Position numbers and translations under genes: made by a program. Shown one piece after another: positions 1-9,448 of a stretch of DNA of 52,039 nt (positions are counted from its first letter, which is position 1; each line of letters starts with the position of its first letter). The DNA is from JAVKDP01 sp040222185 (GTDB lineage Bacteria; Bacteroidota; Rhodothermia; Balneolales; Balneolaceae): positions 1-52,039 of the forward strand of contig JAVKDP010000053.1 of assembly GCA_040222185.1 (NCBI GenBank), in the 5' to 3' direction. A model generated the notes under the pieces. It saw only the letters and a list, made by a program, of their open reading frames with translations, had not been told where the DNA came from and did no database searches.

Positions 1-81
1 AAAAGTGATTCAGACGCTTCAGAAAGAAACCGGAACTGATATTATGATCGAAGAAGATAGCAATGGCAAAGGCCAGATCAC
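1..81 (+). repeat. Inverted partial copy of pnp (KH-domain segment) at the left edge
   Basis: These 81 bases match the reverse complement of 971-1051, inside pnp, at 80 of 81 positions. The only difference is T at 43, a synonymous Ile codon change. Read on the plus strand they encode the start of the PNPase KH domain (KVIQTLQKE onward). Homology stops abruptly at 81/82, where the truncated M16 peptidase gene begins on the other strand. The fragment has no start codon, so it is not a gene. A fold-back chimera at a contig end is the simplest reading; a true inverted duplication is the alternative. Confidence 0.9.
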
Positions 82-491
82 ATTTTCATTTCTTCGATTA
101 CCACCTTCTTCTCTTTTTCAACTTCTTCTTCCGGGAAAGAAGGATTAAGAACCATATCCGAAAGTACATCCAATGCTCTATCAATTTCCTGATCTACACA
201 ACGAGCATAATAGCAGGTATACTCTGAGGAAGTAAATGCATTTAAAAATCCTCCAACCGATTCCATACTTAATGCTATATCAAAGGCAGTACGACTTTTT
301 GTTCCCTTAAAGAGCATATGCTCCAAAAAATGGGTTACTCCAGCTTGTTCTTTTGTCTCGTTCCTGGAACCTGTTTTCACCCAAATTCCAACGGAAATAC
401 TTTTTACACTATCAATTTGTTCGGTTACAATCCTAAGACCGTTTGATAATGATGTTTTGTTTACAAAATCGATTTCTTTCAACTTTCCCAA
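78..491 (-). CDS. M16 family zinc metallopeptidase, N-terminal fragment (3' end lost)
   Basis: This is the first 136-137 residues of an M16 (pitrilysin / mitochondrial-processing-peptidase-like) protease. The inverted zinc motif HFLEH lies at residues 54-58, with Glu57 as the expected catalytic base, and a Glu pair at 133-134 fits the third zinc ligand. Family members of this type are usually above 400 residues. Here the reading frame enters the inverted pnp fragment and stops at a TGA (78-80) belonging to that fragment, so the end is artificial or rearranged. No ATG lies in frame upstream before a stop, so TTG at 491 is the likely start, with another TTG at 484. The gene follows pnp on the same strand with a terminator between. 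M16 proteases of this kind cleave peptides or presequences, and the partner subunit is not visible. Confidence 0.85.
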   Translation of the reverse strand: MGKLKEIDFVNKTSLSNGLRIVTEQIDSVKSISVGIWVKTGSRNETKEQAGVTHFLEHMLFKGTKSRTAFDIALSMESVGGFLNAFTSSEYTCYYARCVDQEIDRALDVLSDMVLNPSFPEEEVEKEKKVVIEEMKM

Positions 492-609
492 TTTATAAAT
501 AATACTATGGTTTGAATGCCTGAATTAAGGCTGCAAATATACAATGTTTAATAAGCAGAATCAGTACCTGATCAATCAGGTTAACAAATTTTTGATTCAG
601 CTAACAAAA

Positions 610-643
610 TAAAAAAAGGCACTCCACATTGCCGAGGAGTGCC
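610..643 (-). terminator. Rho-independent terminator after pnp
   Basis: An 8-bp perfect GC-rich stem (GGCACTCC at 618-625 with GGAGTGCC at 636-643) is followed on the minus strand by a run of seven T. It lies just downstream of the pnp stop codon and separates pnp from the M16 peptidase gene. Confidence 0.85.
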
Positions 644-663
644 TTTAATTCATTTAAGAACTA

Positions 664-2769
<2,106 letters not shown>

Positions 2770-2799
2770 TTATTTTTTCTATGTGTTTATTGCTTTAAC

Positions 2800-2851
2800 C
2801 CCGCCCTCGTAATCAGGTTGGTTATCATATTAAGCTAAAAATAGAGGCGGG
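2800..2851 (-). promoter_or_regulatory. Possible pnp 5' leader stem
   Basis: Two GC-rich arms in the rpsO-pnp gap, CCCGCCCTC (2800-2808) and GAGGCGGG (2844-2851), pair with one bulged base across a 35-nt loop. In an otherwise AT-rich spacer this is conspicuous. In E. coli the pnp leader stem is the site of RNase III cleavage and PNPase autoregulation. A similar role here is only an inference. Confidence 0.4.
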
Positions 2852-2859
2852 ATGAATTG

Positions 2860-2887
2860 AAAAAGGCTCCGTAGTAAGGGAGCCTTT
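2860..2887 (-). terminator. Terminator hairpin after rpsO
   Basis: A 9-bp stem (AAAGGCTCC at 2862-2870 with GGAGCCTTT at 2879-2887) with an 8-nt loop is followed on the minus strand by a short T run. It sits 3 bases after the rpsO stop, so it probably terminates or attenuates transcription between rpsO and pnp. Confidence 0.7.
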
Positions 2888-2890
2888 AAA

Positions 2891-3160
2891 TTATTTACGA
2901 ATACCGAGTTCTTTGATAAGCTCTCTGTATTTTTGAATGTCGTTTTTCATAAGGTAGTTAAGTAAACGACGTCTTTTACCAACCAATTTCAATAATCCAC
3001 GTCGAGAAGCGTGGTCTTTCTGATTTGTTTTTAAATGCTCAGTAAGATGATTGATTCTATGAGTGAAAAGTGCTATTTGACCTTCCGTAGTTCCCGTATT
3101 GGCTTCTTCTCCGCCAAATTTCTTAAAAATATCTTTCTTTTCTTCTGCAGTTATGCTCAT
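2891..3160 (-). CDS. rpsO: 30S ribosomal protein S15
   Basis: An 89-residue protein of standard S15 length. It has the conserved four-helix pattern, including TGTTEGQIALFTHRI, HLKTNQKDHASRRGLL and the rRNA-contacting GKRRRLLNYL. S15 binds the 16S rRNA central domain early in 30S assembly and often represses its own mRNA. The ATG at 3160 gives the usual N-terminus. An unusually long perfect inverted repeat lies 38 bp upstream and may be a regulatory leader. The gene precedes pnp on the same strand. Confidence 0.97.
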   Translation of the reverse strand: MSITAEEKKDIFKKFGGEEANTGTTEGQIALFTHRINHLTEHLKTNQKDHASRRGLLKLVGKRRRLLNYLMKNDIQKYRELIKELGIRK

Positions 3161-3197
3161 TGCAATATTCAGTTATAACTTTTTATCAATTTATAGA

Positions 3198-3225
3198 CTT
3201 TAAAGATACGCTTTTATCTTTAAAG
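3198..3225 (-). promoter_or_regulatory. 11-bp perfect inverted repeat in the rpsO upstream region
   Basis: CTTTAAAGATA (3198-3208) and TATCTTTAAAG (3215-3225) are perfect reverse complements around a 6-nt spacer, 38 bp before the rpsO ATG. In mRNA it would form an 11-bp hairpin; as DNA it could be an operator. It is not followed by a T run, so it does not look like a terminator. S15 autoregulatory leaders are known to be structurally diverse, which makes this a candidate; the function is inferred. Confidence 0.5.
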
Positions 3226-3410
3226 CAACAACGCCAGTCACACAGTTTTCTTTATCTAATTTTAAGAGCTAAGAACTTGAAATTTTTTCCTTTTTTATTA
3301 CTCATTCAATATAGTTGTTCATCAATCTTAACTTTAATTAATAGTACGATTATATTAAATTTGAATTCAAAAAACAGAATGAATAAAATGAAGCAAAACT
3401 ATATATCAAA

Positions 3411-4499
3411 GTGAAACTTACTCAACTTTTTTTACTGATAATATTTCTTCTAGTCTCATGTAAAGATTCTGGTGTAACCGGTTCCGGAGATATTGATGAT
3501 GGTGTTATAAGGGATATCAGCTCAATGGAGCTCGTTTCTGAAATGGGAGCTGGATGGAACCTTGGAAATACCCTTGACGCCGTCGGAGAAAATGAAACTG
3601 TATGGGGTAACCCGGTAACTACAAAAGCAATGATTGATGCAATTGCAGAAAGAGGCTTTAAAACACTTCGTTTACCTGTTACCTGGAAAACTCATATGGG
3701 TTCTGCACCAGATTATACTATTGATCAAGACTGGTTAAATCGCGTTCAGCAGGTTGTAGATTATGGTATTGATAATGAGATGTATGTAATCATCAATATC
3801 CATCATGATGATTCCTGGATTATCCCAACACTTGTGAAGTCTGACCAGGTCAGGAATCAACTTGATATTGTTTGGACTCAAATTGCAAACCACTTTAAAG
3901 ACTATAGTGATTACCTGCTTTTCGAAACTCTAAATGAACCACGCCATGAAGGTACTCCAGAGGAATGGACAGGTGGAACAGCTGAAGGAAGACAGGTGGT
4001 TAACCTTTATCAGCAGGTCTCTTTGGATGCCATCAGAGCTACAGGAGGAAATAATTCGAAACGACATGTTCTTATTTCAACCTATGCAGCAGCAGGGTAT
4101 CCTCATGTATTAGATGATTTTATTTTACCTGATGATGACCGGCTTATAATGTCTTTGCATAATTATAATCCATGGGGAATGCTTACAGGTGATCAGCCAA
4201 ACTGGGGAAGCAGCAATGATAGAGCATCAATTGACTCAGATATGTCCAGCTATAATAATAGATTCATATCCAAAGGAATCCCAATAGTTTTAACAGAATG
4301 GGGTTCAAGCGATTATGGTAATTTGGATGACCGTTTAAGACACGCCGAATATTTTGCAGGGGCTTGTGCTCAGTACGGAATAGTTCCGGTTTGGTGGGAC
4401 GTAGGAGTTTATGAAAATTCATCTGGTTTAATGGACAGAAGAACCTTGCAATGGCCTTTTGGTGATATTGCTGATACTATAATTAATGCTGTCAAGTAA
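3411..4499 (+). CDS. GH5 family endoglucanase-like lipoprotein (probably subfamily 4)
   Basis: A 362-residue protein predicted to hydrolyse beta-1,4-glucans or related hemicelluloses. It begins with a lipoprotein signal (hydrophobic stretch ending LLVSC, lipid-modified Cys17) and so should be anchored in a membrane facing the periplasm or the outside. The rest is one GH5 TIM barrel. Visible hallmarks are GWNLGNTLDA near residue 48, LRLPVTW near 87, NIHHDD near 129, acid/base Glu176 in TLNEPR and nucleophile Glu296 in VLTEWGS. GWNLGNTLDA and the overall pattern resemble GH5_4. GTG at 3411 is the only start that includes the signal peptide; the ATGs just upstream are in another frame that stops at 3414. 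It is convergent with ribF (24 bp apart) and sits on the opposite strand inside the translation gene block. Confidence 0.9.
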   Translation: MKLTQLFLLIIFLLVSCKDSGVTGSGDIDDGVIRDISSMELVSEMGAGWNLGNTLDAVGENETVWGNPVTTKAMIDAIAERGFKTLRLPVTWKTHMGSAPDYTIDQDWLNRVQQVVDYGIDNEMYVIINIHHDDSWIIPTLVKSDQVRNQLDIVWTQIANHFKDYSDYLLFETLNEPRHEGTPEEWTGGTAEGRQVVNLYQQVSLDAIRATGGNNSKRHVLISTYAAAGYPHVLDDFILPDDDRLIMSLHNYNPWGMLTGDQPNWGSSNDRASIDSDMSSYNNRFISKGIPIVLTEWGSSDYGNLDDRLRHAEYFAGACAQYGIVPVWWDVGVYENSSGLMDRRTLQWPFGDIADTIINAVK

Positions 4500-4523
4500 G
4501 CGTATCACTAATCAGGATTAAAA

Positions 4524-5456
4524 TCAGGCAGACAAGATTTTGTTCGCCTCTTCTCTATCCTGGATAAGTTGCGACTTCAATTGGCCAGGCCCTGAAAATT
4601 TTTGTTCATCTCTTATTCTTTTGATGAAACGTACCTGGATTGTTTTTCCATAAATACTCTGATCGAAGTCAAAAATATTTACTTCAAGTGTTTTAGTTGT
4701 TCCATCAAAAGTAGGACGCACTCCAATATTCATCATTCCTTTATACCATACATCATCCACTCGTACGTGTACTGCATAAATTCCGTTTTTTGGAATAATT
4801 TTATCAGGGTGTTGAGGCTGAAGATTTGCTGTGGGAAATCCAATCTCTCTTCCTCGTTCATCTCCGTGAATTACTAACCCATTCAGGATATAAGGTCTGC
4901 CGAGCAATTTATTGGCTTGCTCTATATTCCCTAACTCCTGGAGCTCTCGTCTAACAACCGTACTGCTTATAGTAACCTCACCCATATCCTTCCTGGAGAC
5001 CACTTTAACATTGAAGTCGAGTTCACCTGATAGTTCTTCCAGGGTCTCTATTGTGCCAGATCGATCTTTTCCAAAGTGATGATCATACCCAATGATAAAT
5101 TCACTTAAACCTATTTTTGAGTAAAGAATATCTTTAACAAATTCCTTTGAACTAAGTAATGAAAAGTCTCTTGTAAAAGGGATTACCAGGAGTACATCCA
5201 CACCAATGCTTTCAAGAATTTCACTTCTCTCCTGGAGTGTAGTAAGCAGTTTTATACCCGCGTTTTTTGAAGAAATTATAGTGCGCGGATGCGGATCAAA
5301 TGTCACAATAACACTACGGGCACTTCTCTCTTTTGCCTTTTTAACAACGGTCTCTATTAGAACTCTGTGACCTTCGTGTACACCATCAAAAGTGCCTACT
5401 GTGAGTACTGTATTAGAGTCAAACTCTACATCATTAAGATAAAGCAGCTTAGCCAT
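4524..5456 (-). CDS. ribF: Bifunctional riboflavin kinase / FMN adenylyltransferase
   Basis: A 310-residue protein, the standard length, that phosphorylates riboflavin to FMN and adenylylates FMN to FAD. The N-terminal nucleotidyltransferase domain has TVGTFDGVHEGHR (about residues 20-32), with the HxGH-like site as EGHR. It continues with VIVTFDPHPR and EFIIGYDHHFGKDRSG, and ISSTVVRREL matches the conserved ISSTxIR. The C-terminal flavokinase domain starts near residue 185 (RPYILNG, VIHGDERGREIGFPTANL) and contains GMMNIGVRPTF and LEVNIFDFD. The ATG at 5456 overlaps the truB 3' end by 8 bases, implying translational coupling in the rimP-to-ribF operon, of which this is the last gene. Confidence 0.97.
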   Translation of the reverse strand: MAKLLYLNDVEFDSNTVLTVGTFDGVHEGHRVLIETVVKKAKERSARSVIVTFDPHPRTIISSKNAGIKLLTTLQERSEILESIGVDVLLVIPFTRDFSLLSSKEFVKDILYSKIGLSEFIIGYDHHFGKDRSGTIETLEELSGELDFNVKVVSRKDMGEVTISSTVVRRELQELGNIEQANKLLGRPYILNGLVIHGDERGREIGFPTANLQPQHPDKIIPKNGIYAVHVRVDDVWYKGMMNIGVRPTFDGTTKTLEVNIFDFDQSIYGKTIQVRFIKRIRDEQKFSGPGQLKSQLIQDREEANKILSA

Positions 5457-6185
5457 TGGTATTTAATAGTTCGTCAATTTCTTTAGGTGTAAGAGCTTTT
5501 TTTGAAGAATAATCTCCAATCGCAGTTCTTTCTAAAGCGCTTAAATATCCTAGTGATCCCAGAGCTTTTCCAAGATCATGCGCTATAGAACGGATATAGG
5601 TTCCTTTGCTGCATGTGATAGTCAAAATTAGTTTTGGTGCCTCGTATTGAATGACCTGGAACTCATATACAGTAACAGGTCTTGGCTCAAGCTCTATAGA
5701 TTCACCTCTTCTTGCAAGTTCATAGAGCTTCTTTCCATCTCTTTTGAGTGCAGAGTACATTGGTGGCACTTGCTGAATTTCTCCAAAAAACTGTGATGCA
5801 AGAACTTCTTCTATCTGTTCTTTTGTAATATGGTCGAATGCAGCTGTTTCATTGATTTCAGACTCGGCATCGTATGAAGGTGTTGACCCTCCAAATGTAA
5901 TCTCAGCGTATACACTTTTTTCATGTCCTGGATTTGGGAAATTGATTTGGTAGCTCTGCCCGAACAAATAACCAGTAACCCAGTTGCCATTGGATCCAGG
6001 GTTCCGGCATGTCCTACTTTCTTTGTTCTTAGTCGCCCTCTAACATATTTAACGACATCGAAACTCGTCCAGCTTTGAGGTTTATTTAGCAGAATTACAG
6101 ACCCTGCATTAAAGTCAGAATCAGGATTAGGCAGATTTTGCTTATCGAAAACGGTTAATGCATCCAGAGGAAGTGCTTTTGCCAT
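5449..6185 (-). pseudogene. truB: tRNA pseudouridine-55 synthase, split by a one-base frameshift
   Basis: Two overlapping reading frames together make one complete TruB, which isomerises U55 in the tRNA T-loop. The first (from ATG 6185) carries the catalytic motif GHAGTLDP with Asp64 and runs through DMKKVY. The second (ending 5449) continues with AEITFGGSTPSYDAE, then PPMYSALKRDGKKLYELAR and GTYIRSIAHDLG. Restoring one base near 5907-5913 joins them as KVY-x-AEITFGG, the family pattern, for about 245 residues. The start overlaps the rbfA stop as TAATG, and the 3' end overlaps ribF. The break may be a sequencing error, because both halves are well conserved and the operon is otherwise intact. 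As written, the gene would yield only a truncated product lacking much of the catalytic fold. Confidence 0.9.
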
Positions 6186-6556
6186 TATTCGTCTTCGTCG
6201 GTAGTCGCTTTGGGTTGCTCACTTACTTTTTTAAAGAGTGGCTCCATACTGTTCACATACTCAGCAGTATCATCTGCATAAAAATGAAGTTCAGGAATCT
6301 TACGAACCTGGTTTTTTATTTTGGCAGCAAGTTTATGACGAATACTCTGAATGTGTTCATCTATATATTTGAAAACCACTTCATTATCTCTGCCCGGAGA
6401 GAAAACACTAATGTAAACCTTGGCAATTGACAAGTCAGGAGTTACACGAACATTGGTAACTGTTACGAATGTACCATCTGGCTGATAACTCCTTTGAATA
6501 ATTTCACCCAGGTCTTTTTTCAATAAAGCACCAAGGCGTTCTACTCTAAAACTCAT
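6185..6556 (-). CDS. rbfA: Ribosome-binding factor A
   Basis: A 123-residue, KH-like RbfA that assists late 30S maturation and 16S rRNA 5' end processing. It shows the family pattern: RVERLGALLKKDLGEIIQR at the N-terminus, VTVTNVRVTPDLSIAKVYISVF in the middle and HSIRHKLAAKI-type residues (here SIRHKLAAKIKNQVRKIPEL), followed by a FYADDTAEY segment. It lies between infB (19 bp upstream) and truB (1-base overlap) in the minus-strand translation operon. The acidic C-terminal tail ends in DEDE. Confidence 0.96.
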   Translation of the reverse strand: MSFRVERLGALLKKDLGEIIQRSYQPDGTFVTVTNVRVTPDLSIAKVYISVFSPGRDNEVVFKYIDEHIQSIRHKLAAKIKNQVRKIPELHFYADDTAEYVNSMEPLFKKVSEQPKATTDEDE

Positions 6557-6575
6557 ATCAATAATTTAAAGCACG

Positions 6576-9383
6576 TTAGTTAGCGTCTTCAAGAGTACGC
6601 TTCTCTTCAGTAATCTTGTAGCTCTCAAAAGCATCGCCAACTTTGATATCGTTGTAATTCTGGATGCTGATACCGCACTCATAGCCGGAAGCTACTTCTT
6701 TAACATCATCTTTGAAGCGCTTTAATGCCCCAATTGAACCATCATAGATAACAACACCTTCACGGATAATCCGAACAGGGTTATTTCTATCTACCTTTCC
6801 TTCAGTTACATAACAGCCCGCAATTGTACCTACTTTAGAAACCTTAAAGATTTCACGGACTTCTACAATACCGAGCATTTGCTCTTTAAGCTCAGGTGAA
6901 AGAAGGCCTTCAAGTGCATCTCTTACCTCATCAACAGCATCATAAATAACACTGAATAGTCGGATGTCAATTTCTTCGGTTTCAGCAAGTCTTCGCGCCT
7001 GAGCCGTTGGACGCACCTGGAAACCAATAATAATTGCATCAGAAGCAGAAGCTAACAATACATCTGATTCCGAAATCGCACCTGCACCCGTATGGATGAT
7101 ATTAACCGCTACTTCATCGGTACTAATTTTTTGTAGAGATCCAGATAGTGCTTCAATAGAACCATCCACATCAGCTTTAATGATGATATTCAGTTCAGAA
7201 ACTTCACCAAGTGCTAAACGACGAGATAAATCATCTAACGTCATATGCTTGGTTTTGCGAAGTGCCTGCTCCCTTCTGATTTGCTGACGTTGGTTTGCTA
7301 CATCTTTAGCAGTTTTCTCATCAACGGCTACTACAACTTTATCACCAGCTTGTGGCATTTCATCAAAACCTGTTAGCTGAACAGGAGTTGCCGGACCTGC
7401 TTTTTTAATTCTTTTTCCATGATCGTCTTCCATCGCTCTAACACGACCGAAACAAGGACCTGCTACAAATGGATCACCAACATTAAGTGTACCATTTTGT
7501 ACAAGGATGTTAGCAACAATACCTTTTCCTTTATCTAATCTCGCTTCCAGTACAACACCATCAGCGCGGCGATCAGGATTAGCTTTCAAGTCTAACAATT
7601 CGGCCTCGATTAATACTTTTTCAAGTAAGTCATCGATTCCCTGTCCAGTTTTTGCGGAAACAAGTGAATATTGGGTAGTTCCACCCCACTCTTCAACAAT
7701 TACATCATGATCAGATAATTGCTGTTTAATTCTATCCGGAGTAGAACCGTCCTTATCAATCTTGTTAATAGCTACTACTATTGGTACACCTGCAGCTTTC
7801 GCGTGGTTAATAGCTTCAATAGTTTGAGGCATCACAGAATCATCAGCTGCAACAACAAGGATTACAATATCGGTAGCCTGTGCACCACGAGAACGCATTG
7901 CAGTAAAGGCTTCGTGACCAGGAGTATCAAGAAATGTCACCTTTTTACCCTGATGTAGTACTTCGTAAGCACCAACGTGCTGCGTAATACCACCTGCTTC
8001 ACCCTCAGCTACTTTTGCTTCTCTGATATAATCAAGAAGTGAAGTTTTACCGTGATCTACGTGACCCATAACCGTAATAATCGGAGCTCTTGGTCTTAGA
8101 TCTTCTTCGTTGTCTTCTTCAATTACAAGTTCTTCAATAAGCTCTTCAGCATCTATGAATTTTACATCTTTACCAAATTCACTGGCTACAAGCTCAATAG
8201 TACCTGCATCTAAACGCTGATTGATGGTAATCATCAAGCCAATACTCATGCAAGCAGAGATAATATCATTTACTCCTACTTCGAGTTCTTCGGCTAAGTC
8301 GTTTGCGGTGATAAATTCAGTAACCTCAATAGTTCCTGACTCCAGCTCCTGCATTTCCTGCTGTTGGAGTAACTCTTCCTCACGATCTTCTTTTCTTTGA
8401 CGACGACGTTTACCACGTTTGGCTCCTACATTGCCTCCGGAGCCTTGCATCTTCTTAAGCGTTTCACGCATCATACGATCAACATCGCTCTCTGCAACCT
8501 CAGTCTTTTCTTTTTTCTTGGCAGGCTTAGCGTCTTTTTTCGGGCTTGGCTTTCTTTTTAATTCCTTCTTAGGCTCTTTCTTATCCGTTTCCTTATTGTC
8601 AAAACCAGGCTGATCCTTTTTGCGCTTTCTTTTCTTGCGTACTTTAGAATCTGAAGTCAGATCGTTCGTAAATGCCGTCTTACCTAATACTTTTGTTCCT
8701 TCCAGTTTCCCAGCTCTTCCACGGATAATCTTAGCCGGATCCTTTGGTTTAGCCTCCTCTTCTGATTCTTCCTCATCATCATCAACAGTTTCTTCTTCAG
8801 TATCTGTTGTTTCTTCAGATTCAGCAACCTCTTCTTCAACTTCTATTTCAGCTGAAACTTCTTCTTCTTCTTCAGCTTCTACAACTTCAGGAGTTTCATC
8901 TACAACTGGTTCTTCAACTTCAGCTACTTCTTCAACCACTTCGGGTTCGGGCTCAGGTTCAGAAACCTCTTCTGGTTCTTCTTGAACAGCTTCTGGTTCT
9001 GTTATCGGCTCTAAGCCGCCTAATAAGTCATCTTCGATAGAATTTGAAGTTCCAGCATCAGCTGGTTCTTCAGGCTCAGCAATAGGTTCTAAAGCATCAA
9101 GCGGTTCCAGGATATTATCGAGGGTCACACTTTCATTGCGAAGGTTCATCATCGAATTGCGACGACTATCATACTCTTCTTTTGCTTTTTCGTGATCCTG
9201 GCTTCTGGCTTTATCCTCTCCATAAACGCTATCCAAAGCATCATGCATTTCAGGGGTAACCTTGAAATTAGGCCTGTTAGCAGCAGTGAACCCTTTACTA
9301 GCAAGTGTATCTACAATCGATTGTGTAGACACATTGAATTCTGATGCTACTTTAAATAAAGGTTTTGGTCTGTTTATGGACAT
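6576..9383 (-). CDS. infB: Translation initiation factor IF-2
   Basis: A 935-residue GTPase that brings initiator fMet-tRNA to the 30S subunit and promotes subunit joining. An IF2N-type domain occupies about residues 9-55. A long low-complexity region follows, first very rich in Glu, Val and Pro (about 90-215), then Lys-rich (about 235-330). A second IF2N-like segment lies near 355-415. The G domain starts near 435, with GHVDHGKT (G1), DTPGHEAF (G3) and NKID (G4). The C-terminal beta-barrel, domain 3 and the fMet-tRNA-binding C2 domain complete the protein. The N-terminal extension is longer and more acidic than in E. coli, as is common in Bacteroidota-like IF-2. It is followed by rbfA at 19 bp and preceded by nusA. 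Confidence 0.97.
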   Translation of the reverse strand: MSINRPKPLFKVASEFNVSTQSIVDTLASKGFTAANRPNFKVTPEMHDALDSVYGEDKARSQDHEKAKEEYDSRRNSMMNLRNESVTLDNILEPLDALEPIAEPEEPADAGTSNSIEDDLLGGLEPITEPEAVQEEPEEVSEPEPEPEVVEEVAEVEEPVVDETPEVVEAEEEEEVSAEIEVEEEVAESEETTDTEEETVDDDEEESEEEAKPKDPAKIIRGRAGKLEGTKVLGKTAFTNDLTSDSKVRKKRKRKKDQPGFDNKETDKKEPKKELKRKPSPKKDAKPAKKKEKTEVAESDVDRMMRETLKKMQGSGGNVGAKRGKRRRQRKEDREEELLQQQEMQELESGTIEVTEFITANDLAEELEVGVNDIISACMSIGLMITINQRLDAGTIELVASEFGKDVKFIDAEELIEELVIEEDNEEDLRPRAPIITVMGHVDHGKTSLLDYIREAKVAEGEAGGITQHVGAYEVLHQGKKVTFLDTPGHEAFTAMRSRGAQATDIVILVVAADDSVMPQTIEAINHAKAAGVPIVVAINKIDKDGSTPDRIKQQLSDHDVIVEEWGGTTQYSLVSAKTGQGIDDLLEKVLIEAELLDLKANPDRRADGVVLEARLDKGKGIVANILVQNGTLNVGDPFVAGPCFGRVRAMEDDHGKRIKKAGPATPVQLTGFDEMPQAGDKVVVAVDEKTAKDVANQRQQIRREQALRKTKHMTLDDLSRRLALGEVSELNIIIKADVDGSIEALSGSLQKISTDEVAVNIIHTGAGAISESDVLLASASDAIIIGFQVRPTAQARRLAETEEIDIRLFSVIYDAVDEVRDALEGLLSPELKEQMLGIVEVREIFKVSKVGTIAGCYVTEGKVDRNNPVRIIREGVVIYDGSIGALKRFKDDVKEVASGYECGISIQNYNDIKVGDAFESYKITEEKRTLEDAN

Positions 9384-9448
9384 ATATGGTTTTTATAATT
9401 CTCAGCTCTAAAACTAAACAAATTTGATTGTAATTGCTTACTCCTGTC

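Noticed and set aside
3160..3414. Open plus-strand frame of 84 codons between rpsO and the GH5 gene
   Set aside because: Low-complexity AT-rich translation without family features. It overlaps the rpsO start and runs through the inverted repeat and the GH5 promoter region, stopping one base into the GH5 start.
8620..8985. Plus-strand frame encoding a Ser-rich protein
   Set aside because: It is the antisense of the Glu-rich repeat region of infB (GAA/GAG read backwards as TTC/CTC), a compositional shadow.
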